Shown: piece by piece, positions 20,161 to 30,374 of the stretch
Position numbering within the stretch: the first letter of the stretch is position 1
Layout of the letters: each line of letters starts with the position of its first letter
From: Metellina segmentata
Lineage: Eukaryota > Arthropoda > Arachnida > Araneae > Tetragnathidae
Assembly: GCA_947359465.1 (NCBI GenBank)
Contig: OX375873.1
Span: forward strand, 89,086,478 to 89,150,477
DNA: 64,000 bases
Direction: 5' to 3'
Notes under the pieces: generated by a model
What the model was told of the DNA's origin: nothing
Databases searched by the model: none
Seen by the model: only the letters and a program-made list of their open reading frames with translations
Program-made: the position numbers and the translations under genes

Positions 20161-21711
20161 CAGTCGTGGAAAAAAGTATAACGTCTCAAAAAAAAAAGAA
20201 GACAATACAAGAAATATGTATCATATTTTCATGAAATGCATATTTTTATGTAATGTAAGGATTCTTCGTGGTATATAATGAAATCACAGCAAAATACATT
20301 TAAGTTTAATTACATTATGTAAAATGTTATAAGAAATTAGAGAAATTACCATACAGTTGAAGTTGGAAAAAGTATAGTGTCGATATGATTTATTCTTTGG
20401 TAAGTGTGATATGTAGGAACCTCTTTTCTATTACTTGTATTGATCGTCAGTTCATAGAACCAGACAGAACTTGGGAGATGACTGAGGCAATGTTCCACAA
20501 ATTTTTAATTACGATTTTTAGATCAGGCCTGCTGCTTTACTGTCTCCCATTCTTGTAAACATCTCGAACAAGAATGCCCCAAAGGTTTTCCGTTGGTTTC
20601 AGGATGGGACTCCGAGATGGCCACTGAAGAGTTTTCACTTCGTTCTCCTCCATCAGGATTTTGTGGAGCATGAATTATGCCCAGATGCAGTGTCTTGTTG
20701 AAATGTCTAATCGCCTGATGTAATCAGCGGAGCAACTGGCAGCAAACTATCTGCCAGCATGTCCTGATATGACATTGAATCAATTTTATTATCGACAAAA
20801 ACAATTTCAGTTGAACCACCGTCTGCAAATGCGGCCCAAACCATTGCAGATCCACCTCACAAATGGCGTTTTGAAAAAAGATGATGTCCTTTACGCCAGA
20901 TCATACCAGTAAACCTTAAATCCAGCTGGTCCTTTAAATTAAACTTTTTTCGTCCGAAAACACCCCATCATTAAAGTTGGTGCCAGCCGTTAAATATTTC
21001 CCGACAAACTTCAAACATGTATTAATATGTCGCTTAGAAAGTGGCGCTTTTCCTTTAAATTTCTTGTACACAACATTAGGATTTCTATGTTGTGCATTTC
21101 TTATTGTTTGGATTGTACAGGGCAACTGCCTCTCATCTTTAATTTGCGAAGAAGACATTTTTTGCTTGCAGGTGAGCCTCTAGATTTGCCTCTCTTGCCT
21201 TGAAGAAATTATCTTTGGCCTTCATGTTCACTGTTTTGTACCATAGCTACCAGGATCAATGAGAAGGCGGATAACTGCAGCCTTCGATCTTCCAGTTTTT
21301 CGAGCAATTTTAGCACTACTGTAACCAGCATCTTTAAAAACTAGTATTTTGTCTTGTTCAGCTTTTGATAAGTGTAATTCTCTCGACATTGTACTAAAAT
21401 ACACAATAATAAAACAACACTGTATTCATGAAACTTGTATTCGTTTTTAGAATTGAAGAGAAATGTATTATCAGATTATTCTTTCAGATGATATAATCCA
21501 CAGACTACTTTATACTTTCTTCCAAGCTGTCATCCGCGGATTTTTATAATGTTTACATTATCCAAAAAACATCAGGGTTTTTTACAAATGTATTTTAGTT
21601 TTTTATTCGGAGCATTAATGTAAGTCGTAAAAAATTTGTATAGTTTGAAATCGCAGTAGTTTTCTACATTTGTCAATTTTTAACCCGACGTTATACTTTT
21701 TGCCAGGGCTG
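20161..21711 (-). mobile_element. Tc1-like transposon, complete boundaries
   Basis: Inverted termini CAGTCGTGGAAAAAAGTATA (left) and CAGCCCTGGCAAAAAGTATA (complement of right end) are bounded by TA at 20159-20160 and 21712-21713. The 1.55-kb size, CAGT-like ends and TA target are standard for Tc1. The transposase on the minus strand is broken, so the copy is immobile by itself. Confidence 0.88.
20440..21389 (-). pseudogene. Tc1-like transposase, multiply broken
   Basis: Starting at ATG 21389 the minus strand gives MSRELHLSKAEQDKILVFKD and KIARKTGRSKAAVIRLL, the paired helix-turn-helix domain. After a frameshift and stops near YGTKQ, the frame at 21158-20934 contains the second DNA-binding helix region and FNDGVFSDEKSLI with the first catalytic aspartate. 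Later pieces in other frames include SAMVWAAFADGGSTEIVFVD, FQQDTASGH (second aspartate) and WPSRSPILKPTENLWGILVR, with the final glutamate in TENLW (D34E spacing). The proline-aspartate that usually precedes LNP is changed to PIL. Several stops and shifts make it non-functional. Confidence 0.85.
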
Positions 21712-21714
21712 TAA

Positions 21715-22925
21715 AATTACCATGTTCAGCAGAGTAACATAGGGATTTCCTGTGTTTCACATATTTAAAGAGTTGCAAAAGAAATTTTCTACTGGTTTCT
21801 GGTTCAATGAAGAAAAGGCATTCTGTACTGCAAATGTACTTATTATGAAAAATTGGATTGTGCTCAAAATATAGTTTTTTAAATAAGTGTTCGGGAATAT
21901 AAGCTTTCAAATATACTAAACAAGATAATAGAAAGTTATAAAACCTATATTATTAAAACAAACTAAAACTGGAAAATTGTTACCATTTTGATTATTGTGT
22001 ATTATTTTTAAAAGCTTAGTAACAATGCTTTGCTATCAAGAAATCATTGTTCATTTTAAAGTTGACCTGTATTTAAGTGGATTTTGTTGTTGTTTTCTTT
22101 ATTGAAGAGAAATAGTAAAATATTATTGTTTATTTAAGTAAACAAAACAATAAGTGTATACTTGACTTCGCAAACAGTGTTAATGAAGTAGAAAACCAAT
22201 TCGAAGCAAACATTGAATGTCGAAATTTTCTTTTGCTAAGTACTTTCAGAGAAACTCTTCTTAACAGCTTATTAAATATCTAATAACACATCAATGCATT
22301 TGAGATAATATGTATATGTTGAAACGAGTTTGTATATTAAGAAATTCTGATTCCAATAACTGATTTTCTAAAGGATTTTCTTTCTTAAAATGCAAGTTAA
22401 TAAGTCTAAAGATATGCATATAAATTTATTTATTTTATTAATTAGTAGAAAATGTTTTGAAATGTTAATAATGAAAATAGGCTATATTTCCAAAGAATAC
22501 TTTCATAATGTCGCCATATATATTGATTGATTTAGAAATAATTTAAATTTCCTTACTTTTGATCTTTTGAAAAGTTGTTAGGTTTCTAATTATTTCTAAG
22601 GGTCCTAACTAGTTAGTTTTTCCTGTTTCTAAGTTCCTAGAAATTCCTAGCATTTTATACTTTTCGATATTTTGAGTGCTTTAAAAGTGTTATATGGTAT
22701 GATTCATTGAGAGTTCATTTAAAGGTAATAAATAGAAGGAAGTTAACACAGAATGTACTGTTAAAATTCACCCACCTGGAGTAGATACAACATAGCATTT
22801 GTTTGGTACTAATTATAAATTTAAAATGTTCAATTTCAGAGTTCATATTCAGGGGTAACTACAGAGCTAATTTCTAGTGATTATTATAATCTTAAATTTA
22901 AGGAAGGAATGTCTATAAAAATATG
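21715..22925. other. Gene-free AT-rich stretch
   Basis: A 76-codon minus frame (21680-21910) begins inside the Tc1 end and has no recognised motif. Nothing else is supported. Confidence 0.45.
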
Positions 22926-22930
22926 CAAAC

Positions 22931-23163
22931 GTTTAGTATCAAAATCTAAACACTGAAGTAGCAATCTCTTTATTTTTCATAAATATCTATGTTTAGAATT
23001 TGTACGTATTTATATACCTACCATCATGAGCACAAGTTGTAGGAATCTGAATCATTATGAAATTTTAATAATCCTCAGCTAAGTTCACTCTCCTAGGGAT
23101 ACGCGTAGGGATAATAGAGTGACTGCTACTTCAGTGTTTATATTTTGATATTAAATACTTAAT
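22931..23163. repeat. Inverted repeat pair, possible MITE
   Basis: TTAGTATCAAAATCTAAACA followed by CTGAAGTAGCA (about 22931-22963) is matched in reverse complement by TGCTACTTCAGTGTTTATAT and TTTGATATTAA (about 23123-23155). The arms are about 35 bp apart from a spacer of ~160 bp. No clear target duplication was identified. Confidence 0.5.
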
Positions 23164-23239
23164 TTTATATTAAACTTAATTTTGATATTAAAACATTTTT
23201 TCCTGCCTTAAATTTCAGTCTTTTCTCACTAGAAGGTAG

Positions 23240-23682
23240 TGTACCGTCATGTAAGAATTTGACGGACAGCTGATTTAAAATTAAACTATTTATTTACATA
23301 AATATTTACAAGATAATTATGGGCACAGCCATCGACAATCGAACCCTGCCTGAAGCCAAAGTAACACAATTGGCAAAACAGAGACGTCTGTCTCTCGTTG
23401 AATCTCGAGTCCGAATCTCCTCAAAATCCACGTTCGCTTCGCAGAACCGCCGCTGACAACGAGAGGGGGGTGAATTCCGAGCCCTCTAGAGATGTTTATG
23501 TTCCCTGCCGAAGAGAAACACCCCCACACAGCTGCGAAACCGTCTGTCATGCCGACCGCAAAAACGTGATCCCAGATACGAGACCGGGGAACCGCACGTG
23601 CAGAATAAAGTTGTTTTCGCATTCCGAAACATTCCAGCGTCCACGTGTTAGGGAAAAGGGTCGGCAAGTACCATATGGTACA
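23240..23682 (-). repeat. Element 2 3' LTR
   Basis: It is 443 bp and direct copy of 29928-30370. On the minus strand it begins TGTACCATATGGTAC, a terminus containing the 14-bp perfect palindrome GTACCATATGGTAC. An AATAAA signal on the minus strand (plus TTTATT near 23289-23294) is a candidate polyadenylation signal. Open frames inside the LTR occur identically in both copies and are incidental. Confidence 0.93.
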
Positions 23683-23697
23683 ACCGCCCCCACTACT
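23683..23697 (-). other. Element 2 candidate polypurine tract
   Basis: The minus strand directly before the 3' LTR reads AGTAGTGGGGGCGGT, a G-rich purine run adjacent to the LTR boundary. Confidence 0.55.
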
Positions 23698-24615
23698 GAA
23701 AAAACTTTTCCCAAAGGTGAAAAGTTTTCAACGTACGCATCCACAGACGCACGGATAATCACCCACTGGCAATTCAGAATAACAGATCACTTACCACCAC
23801 CATATCCTGAAACCGTGACTCAAGAATATGTGTAAGGCAAGTTAAATCCAATCAATTTAAAATTCATATACCGGAGTAACTTTCTACTCCCTTACAGTAT
23901 GGTCACTCAAGGCTCAAATACCAAATTAAAATATAAACAAAATAAACACCAAACATTAAGACTTATACCAAATTCGTTAAAACTAAAACCAAATCACATT
24001 AACCACATCACATATAAGAATTTCGTTAAGCGAAACCCAAAATTTCAATACACACAATACGAACTATAATAATACTTTCATTAAACCAACCAAAATACAC
24101 CAAAACATATATAAAATATCAATCTTGTTAAGCGAAAACCAAATTCCTAAGTTTCACTCAACACACGTCATGAGTTGCAATTTTAAAACTACAAATCTTC
24201 GACAGTGGTTTAAAATGACAGAGTGAAAACATCCTAAACACAAAATTAATTTCCACTCTACACAAAACATAATTTAAATTTGCACGTAGCTTTCAGCGAA
24301 AAGTACTCGAGTGAAGAACATAGATACAAGAAATCAATTCCACCATACGCAAAACATAATTTACAACTTTTAACATTTAAAATCCTCAGCAAAAGATACT
24401 GATATCATTTAATGAATATTTCATAATTACAAGGCTACCAATTTCACTCCGAGCAAACATGATTCACAATTTTAGCACTTAAAATCTCCAGAAAGAAAAA
24501 GAAACATTTAAGTGAAGTGCCCATAACTACAAAAATCTCCATTTCACTCAACTCAAAACATGATTCGCAATAATATTACACTATACAACACAAATCTTCC
24601 ACATTTACATTTTAT
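23698..24615 (-). repeat. Element 2 3' noncoding region with degenerate repeats
   Basis: About 0.9 kb separates the Gag-Pol stop from the 3' LTR. From about 24130 it contains roughly four degenerate units of about 110-130 bp recognisable by TTTCACTC, AAACATGATTC or AAACATAATT, and ACTACAAA landmarks. No open frame with known motif, including an envelope, was seen. Confidence 0.55.
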
Positions 24616-27600
24616 TTAGCTCTTTGAATTTTCGTGAAAAGCGCGACTCAGACTGTCGGCGTTCAAGTGTTTTTTTCCCGATCGATGGACGATCTCGAAG
24701 TTATAGGGCTGGAGTGCCAGTGCCCATCTCATTAGTCGGGGGTTTGAACTGGCGTTGGTGCGCAACCAGACCAGTGGGTTGTGGTCAGTGACGACAACGA
24801 ACCTTTTCCCATCTAGATAGTAGTGCAGTTTTTTTATAGCGAAAACAATAGCAGCGCATTCCTTCTCTGAAGTACAGTAAGTGCGCTCGACTTTGGAAAA
24901 TTTTTTACTCATGTATAAAATGGGGTGTTCTTCCCCCTGAACATTCAACTGCGTGAGTACCACCCCCATCCCAAGATCTGAAGAATCGCACTGTACAATA
25001 AACTCGCGTTCAAAATCGGGTGCAAATAACACCGGTTCGCTCGTCAGTTTAGCCTTTAATTCCTGGAATGCCTTTTCGCATTCGTTCGTCCAAACAATTT
25101 CTCCCTTTCTTACCTTCCCCTTTAGGGCATCGGTTAACGGTGCTGCGACCACGGAATACATAGGAATGTACCTACTATAGTACCCGGCTAAACCCAGGAA
25201 AGCCCGAATGTGTGTTTTTGTTTGGGGAGTGGGAAATTCCTGAACACTTCTGACCTTGGCGTCTGCTGGGGATCGGAATCCGCGTCCAACAATGTGTCCC
25301 AAGTATTTTACATGGTTCTGCGCGAACCTACATTTTGACGGTTTGATCGTAAGCTTTGCTTTAGATATACGCTGAAGCACGCATTCGAGGTGTTCCACGT
25401 GACGTTCCCATGAGTCGGAAAAAATCGCGATATCATCCAAATACGGCACTGCAAACGACTCGCATCCCTTCAGTAACTCTGCCATAAGCCGAGAAAAGAA
25501 ATATGGAGCGTTCTTCAGCCCAAAACTCATTCGTCGGGGACGATAAGTCCCAAAATTTGTACAAAACGCCGCCAATCGTTGGGCCCTAGGGCTCAAGGGT
25601 ATTTGCCAATATCCCTTCGCAAGGTCTAGAACCGTTATGAAAGAGGCGGAGCTAACGAGTTCGATTCGCTCCTCGATGTGCGGTAGGGGGAAAAATTCCG
25701 TTCGAATAATTTCGTTTAGCCTCCTATAATCTACACAGGGCCTGGGGTCTTTCCCCGGGGTTTCTACGAGGATCATGGGCGATGTAAAATCGCTTTCTCC
25801 TACCTCGATAATGCCTAACTCCAACATGCGTTGTACTTCTCCTTTCAAAATTTCATTTTGTCTATGAGATGTTCGGTACGGTTTTGCCCTAACAGTTTTA
25901 TTCCCGATAAGCTCGATATCGTGGACTACTAGGTCCGTTAGTCCAGGGTGATTTGAAAAACTGTTAGCATGCTTGTCTAACAATTTCCGTAATTGCGCTA
26001 TTTGTCCTGGGTCGAGAAGGTCCGTCAGCTGACTGGACTGAGTAATGTCTTGGAAATCGTAAGCGTTCGGATCTTTTTCCAAGCTCGGGAAATCAACTCC
26101 GTGATCCGCCAGAGACTCGGCAGCGGTTTCTAACGTCAGCAAGTATACACATTCCGGTCTTTTATAGTAGGGTTTTAACATGTTTACATGGTAAATTTGC
26201 GACCTTTCCCGCTTTCCTGTTAACTCCACGATGTAATTGGTGTCCGATAGCTTGCTCCTAATCGTCCCAGGTCCTACCCATTGGACGGAGAATTTGTTGG
26301 GTCGGTTGGTCGCTAAGGTTAGCACTAAATCCCCATTTTTAAATTCTCGTTTAACCGTGTTTTTGTCATACCAATCCTTCCTCTTAACTTGTGACCCTTC
26401 CATTCGGGATATCGCCACTTCCTGACATCGTTTGAGTCGGTTTATCAGAGTAAACACATACTCGGTGACTTCATTATCCTCCTCGTTGGGGCCTAACCAT
26501 CGTTCATACAGCAGAGTCTCTGGGGTCCTTAAGTTCTTCCCGTGCACGAGTTCTGCCGGGGCGTAGCCATGGCTCTCATGCACTACCGTGCGAAGCGCCA
26601 ACAGTGCCAGAGGGAGGTGTTTTTCCCACTCTGGGCCAGCTTCGAGACATAACGCGCGCAACAATCGTTTAAAAGTCCGATGGAATCTCTCAACTGGGTT
26701 CGATTGCGGGTGAGCCACCGAACTGTGCCGGACTTTGATCCCAAAACGTTCGAAGAATTCCGAAGTCAACTCACTGGTAAAAGACGTACCCTGGTCACAC
26801 TGAATTTCTTGTGGAAAACCCATGCGACCGAAAATGGTCAACAACGCGTCGGTGACGGTGACCGATCGTATGTCCGGCACGGGGATGGCTTCCGGATATT
26901 TTGAAGACATGCAAATTACGGTAATTAGGTACCGGTTTCCACTCGGCGAGGTTTGAAACGGCCCACAGGCGTCCAGGTTTAATTTCGAAAAGACTTCTCG
27001 AATAATCGGAACCAATTTCATCGGGGCCTTTTTCCTGTCATTTGGCTTTCCCGCCCTTTGACAAGGATCACATGTCCGCACATAATCTTCCATCTCCCGA
27101 AAACACCCGGGCCAATAAAAATACCGCGCAAGCTTATCCTTTGATTTCGTACCCCCCAGGTGCGCCGATGTCCCTTCGTGACACAACGCCAAAACCTTTT
27201 GCCTTAACGCCTTTGGCACTACTAATAATTTCTGTGCCAGACCCATTCGGTCTTCTCGACCTTTTACAAGTATTCCCTTCTCAAATGAATATGGTTTATC
27301 CCTCTGATTTTGTTTTGGGTCGGACGCCATCTCTAACGCCTCTTTCAAACTAGGGCAATTTTCCTGCGCCTTCTTAAATTCCTCTCTCTTTACTTCCAGA
27401 AGCTCCAATTCCGTGCCGCTTGCCTCCGCCACGGGAATAACAAGCGGTTCGTCCAACCTCAATTCTGTAGCTGTCTTGTCTATCCCCGGCGAGGGCGAAA
27501 TCGAAACTACTTGGGGGTTTTCCCCCTCCCCTAAAACATTCGCTTCTGACTGCCGTTTCTGTAAACGCGTTTGAACGGCATTAATTTGCTCAGTTTCCGA

Positions 27601-29031
27601 GAACTCATATCCCGTTAATTCGCGAATCATCTGAGCTGTTCGGTTACCTAAGATGTATCGTCGCACATCGGCGGTGTTTGCAAAGACAGCTGCCTTGGTA
27701 GTGATTGACCCAAAACCTCCTTCTACTTTCACTTCCGCTAAGGGTAACGAAATTTGATAGGAATCTAGCGGTTGCTGAATCCACACGGTCTCTCCCGTGT
27801 AGGATTTGGGGTCCACGTAATTCCGGTGTACTAAATCCAAGGTCGAACCCGAATCTCGAAGGATGTTTATTTCTTTAGCGTTTACAGATCCCTTTTGTAC
27901 ATACGGCATCAATAATTCATGTTCGGCTTCCCGTCTGAGTCTATTTACCGATTCAACTGTCACCCTATTCCCCAACCTCGGACAATTTGGCCTTAGGTGG
28001 TCGCTCGCGTTGCACTCAAAACACCGCGGCGTGCGTCTCCGGTCAAAAGTGTCGAATTTCCTTCCCTGGGAACTAGGCGGGAAAAAATCTTTCTTCCCTC
28101 GAGCGGGAGCAGGATGGTATTTCCCCTCTCTGACTTCCCCTGGGAGGGGCGTACTTCCTTTGGGTTTTTCGAAAGGCTTTCTTTTGGGTTTCCGAATGTC
28201 TTCGTAGGAATCTAGCAGTTCGGCTAATTTGCCGGGGTTTTTAATCTTAGCCCAATCATCGAGGAAATGGTCCCTCACCTCCAACGGGACACGTCTTTTG
28301 ACTTGGTCCGTTATCATTAAATCTTTTAAAGATTCATAGTCCATAACCTCCAACCCTCGAATCCACTCTTCCAGATAATTTCGGGTTTCGAAAATAAAAT
28401 CCTTCCAAGTGCTATCGGGTTTTCGGCTATGGTGGAGGAATTTTTGGCGAAAAATTTCGGGACTCAACTTATACCGCTTTAGCAGAAGCTCTTTGACGTG
28501 GTCATAGTTTTCTGCTACTTCATCTGGTTCGCGTGCGATGATCTGCACGATATCCAGAGGCAATACCGGTTGTAAGCAAGACACCCAGTCTTTTTTCTCA
28601 ATGTTAGCCCTCTTAGCCTGACGCTCAAACATTATCAGGTACAGACTAATGTCGGTCTGGTCTGAATCGAATTTGGGAACCAGTTTTAAAATATCTATTC
28701 GTGGTTTTCCTTGGGAACTTAACGAGTCGACGTGATCGCGGGGTTCTCGTCGGGATGCCTCAATCCGTAGTTTTTCAAGCTCAAAGTTATACTGTCGTTC
28801 TTGTTCCCTATCCCTATCCTTACTTGCTTGTTCTTTTTCCTGCCTCTCCCTCTCCCGTCTTTCCTGTATAATCCTTTCTAACGCCACTTTTGTGTATTCC
28901 TCATCGTAGGAATCGTGCGAGAGGATTAACTCCTTAAGTTGGGATGTCATTAATCCCGGAGTAACCGTTCTTTCCAAAAATTCCGCTAGTTCCTCTAGAT
29001 CTTGTTTCCTACCTTTGCCCAAGTACGCCAT
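24616..29031 (-). CDS. Gag-Pol polyprotein, order Gag-PR-INT-RT-RH, 1471 aa
   Basis: A single open frame encodes the structural and enzymatic proteins of an LTR retrotransposon, replicating in cytoplasmic particles and integrating in the nucleus. Residues 1-100 are coiled coil; the Gag core follows (YLEEWIRGLE near 219). A CX2CX4HX4C knuckle has C337, C340, H345, C350. The protease has DSG at 393-395 and ILG at 460-462. The integrase has H618/H624/C654/C657, catalytic D687, D746 and E781, and a GPY/F-like domain around 918-936. Reverse transcriptase follows with D1136 and YLDD at 1197-1200, then RNase H with D1349, E1391, D1416 and D1459. Key residues are all present and there is no stop or frameshift. 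Domains are Gypsy-like, but integrase precedes RT. I chose the ATG at 29031 because it begins MAYLGKGRKQ, aligning with element 1 MAFLARSRKC. Confidence 0.95.
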   Translation of the reverse strand: MAYLGKGRKQDLEELAEFLERTVTPGLMTSQLKELILSHDSYDEEYTKVALERIIQERRERERQEKEQASKDRDREQERQYNFELEKLRIEASRREPRDHVDSLSSQGKPRIDILKLVPKFDSDQTDISLYLIMFERQAKRANIEKKDWVSCLQPVLPLDIVQIIAREPDEVAENYDHVKELLLKRYKLSPEIFRQKFLHHSRKPDSTWKDFIFETRNYLEEWIRGLEVMDYESLKDLMITDQVKRRVPLEVRDHFLDDWAKIKNPGKLAELLDSYEDIRKPKRKPFEKPKGSTPLPGEVREGKYHPAPARGKKDFFPPSSQGRKFDTFDRRRTPRCFECNASDHLRPNCPRLGNRVTVESVNRLRREAEHELLMPYVQKGSVNAKEINILRDSGSTLDLVHRNYVDPKSYTGETVWIQQPLDSYQISLPLAEVKVEGGFGSITTKAAVFANTADVRRYILGNRTAQMIRELTGYEFSETEQINAVQTRLQKRQSEANVLGEGENPQVVSISPSPGIDKTATELRLDEPLVIPVAEASGTELELLEVKREEFKKAQENCPSLKEALEMASDPKQNQRDKPYSFEKGILVKGREDRMGLAQKLLVVPKALRQKVLALCHEGTSAHLGGTKSKDKLARYFYWPGCFREMEDYVRTCDPCQRAGKPNDRKKAPMKLVPIIREVFSKLNLDACGPFQTSPSGNRYLITVICMSSKYPEAIPVPDIRSVTVTDALLTIFGRMGFPQEIQCDQGTSFTSELTSEFFERFGIKVRHSSVAHPQSNPVERFHRTFKRLLRALCLEAGPEWEKHLPLALLALRTVVHESHGYAPAELVHGKNLRTPETLLYERWLGPNEEDNEVTEYVFTLINRLKRCQEVAISRMEGSQVKRKDWYDKNTVKREFKNGDLVLTLATNRPNKFSVQWVGPGTIRSKLSDTNYIVELTGKRERSQIYHVNMLKPYYKRPECVYLLTLETAAESLADHGVDFPSLEKDPNAYDFQDITQSSQLTDLLDPGQIAQLRKLLDKHANSFSNHPGLTDLVVHDIELIGNKTVRAKPYRTSHRQNEILKGEVQRMLELGIIEVGESDFTSPMILVETPGKDPRPCVDYRRLNEIIRTEFFPLPHIEERIELVSSASFITVLDLAKGYWQIPLSPRAQRLAAFCTNFGTYRPRRMSFGLKNAPYFFSRLMAELLKGCESFAVPYLDDIAIFSDSWERHVEHLECVLQRISKAKLTIKPSKCRFAQNHVKYLGHIVGRGFRSPADAKVRSVQEFPTPQTKTHIRAFLGLAGYYSRYIPMYSVVAAPLTDALKGKVRKGEIVWTNECEKAFQELKAKLTSEPVLFAPDFEREFIVQCDSSDLGMGVVLTQLNVQGEEHPILYMSKKFSKVERTYCTSEKECAAIVFAIKKLHYYLDGKRFVVVTDHNPLVWLRTNASSNPRLMRWALALQPYNFEIVHRSGKKHLNADSLSRAFHENSKS

Positions 29032-29898
29032 TTCGAAAATTCAAAATTGCCAAAAAAAAAACAAAAAATTCAATTCTTTTGCACAACACCCAATTCAATA
29101 CTTTTTACGACATACCGTAATCTCACAACATACAATAATTTAGCAATTCTAAAATGCACAATACAGATTCAAAAAAAAAAGATACTTAAGCTAAATCAAT
29201 TCCCTTTGGAGTGACCACACTAATTGAGATTAACACAATTTTAGCTATTACACAATTCTTGAAACTTAGTCACAGTGACAAAATAGGGAAATGGCACTAA
29301 CCTGTATCTGCTGACTTGGATCACTTGGCACCACTGTCCACAGGCTGGACCACGGGTGGAAACACTGCACTGCACTGCACTATCTTCGGCTAAAAAGCCC
29401 ACAACACACTCTTCGGCTGAAAGCCCACTGGTGTAGGTCGTCTCGACCTCTTCCACAACGCGCACAAATAGCACTGCGCCACTGACGAAAAAACGGTTCG
29501 CGATGAACCTATAATAGCCGATCAAGATGATCTCTGGACGAACCGGTGGGGAATCTATTCCCCTGATGAACAGGACTTGTCGAGCTTTCCGTAGATTCCG
29601 CTCACGCTCCGTTGAAAAGGGCCGGCAACTCGAAACCAAAACCAGAACTTCTTGCGACGAGTTTTGGTGATGGATGGGGTCGGTGACTCCGGTACCTCCT
29701 TCTCGCTTTCTCTAAGACTAGGGAACGGTCTCCAGCGAAAATCCGAACTTCTGGTTTCGAAGTTCTATGGTTTCAGCGAAAGTGACAATCCGACAGCGGA
29801 AATGACAATCCGAACTTCTGGTTTCGAAGTTCTATCGGCCTTCTCTTTCAGGCAAAACGGCAGGTTCGATTTACTTGTCGAGGCTGTTTTAATCTATC
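29032..29898 (-). other. Element 2 5' leader
   Basis: About 0.87 kb lies between primer site and gag start. It contains a repeated segment, ATCCGAACTTCTGGTTTCGAAGTTCTAT, present twice (about 29742-29770 and 29807-29834; only landmarks given: CTTCTGGTTTCGAAGTTCTA). A 132-codon minus frame at 29241-29639 has no recognisable domain and is probably incidental. Confidence 0.6.
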
Positions 29899-29916
29899 AT
29901 CCCACCGCTGCCACCA
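29899..29916 (-). other. Element 2 primer binding site (tRNA-Leu)
   Basis: The plus strand reads ATCCCACCGCTGCCACCA, which equals the 3' end of animal tRNA-Leu (AAG/TAG type) including CCA. On the minus strand this is TGGTGGCAGCGGTGGGAT, 18 nt complementary to the primer. It is separated from the 5' LTR by 11 nt, a rather long spacer. Confidence 0.85.
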
Positions 29917-29927
29917 ATATAATAAGC

Positions 29928-30370
29928 TGTACCGTCATGTAAGAATTTGACGGACAGCTGATTTAAAATTAAACTATTTATTTACATAAATATTTACAAG
30001 ATAATTATGGGCACAGCCATCGACAATCGAACCCTGCCTGAAGCCAAAGTAACACAATTGGCAAAACAGAGACGTCTGTCTCTCGTTGAATCTCGAGTCC
30101 GAATCTCCTCAAAATCCACGTTCGCTTCGCAGAACCGCCGCTGACAACGAGAGGGGGGTGAATTCCGAGCCCTCTAGAGATGTTTATGTTCCCTGCCGAA
30201 GAGAAACACCCCCACACAGCTGCGAAACCGTCTGTCATGCCGACCGCAAAAACGTGATCCCAGATACGAGACCGGGGAACCGCACGTGCAGAATAAAGTT
30301 GTTTTCGCATTCCGAAACATTCCAGCGTCCACGTGTTAGGGAAAAGGGTCGGCAAGTACCATATGGTACA
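29928..30370 (-). repeat. Element 2 5' LTR
   Basis: It is 443 bp and reads as identical to 23240-23682. The outer flank is GTAG at 30371-30374, matching GTAG at 23236-23239. Confidence 0.93.
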
Positions 30371-30374
30371 GTAG

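Larger units (their letters stand above)
23240..30370 (-). mobile_element. Complete LTR retrotransposon, integrase-before-RT (element 2)
   Basis: Two 443-bp LTRs (23240-23682 and 29928-30370) read as identical by eye and share the terminal inverted repeat TGTACC/GGTACA. The 4-bp target duplication GTAG flanks the whole element (23236-23239 and 30371-30374). A tRNA-Leu-type primer site, a purine-rich tract and one uninterrupted 1471-codon Gag-Pol frame are in the expected places on the minus strand. All features indicate a recent, intact and possibly autonomous insertion. No env-like frame is present. The order of Pol domains is protease, integrase, reverse transcriptase, RNase H, which departs from ordinary Ty3/Gypsy elements. 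Confidence 0.95.

Noticed and set aside
23317..23835. Open frames of 116 and 145 codons in the left LTR, and the same frames near 30005-30439
   Set aside because: They occur identically in both LTRs, overlap on opposite strands and have no recognisable domain; they are incidental to LTR sequence.
23683..24615. An envelope gene downstream of Pol in element 2
   Set aside because: No long frame, signal peptide or transmembrane pattern was found; the region is noncoding and repetitive.
24953..28215. Plus-strand frames opposite the Gag-Pol gene
   Set aside because: They are antisense shadows of a long conserved coding frame and carry no motifs.
29241..29639. A 132-codon accessory gene in the element 2 leader
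   Set aside because: No recognisable domain, positioned in the leader before gag, and the region contains a short repeat; chance is more likely.
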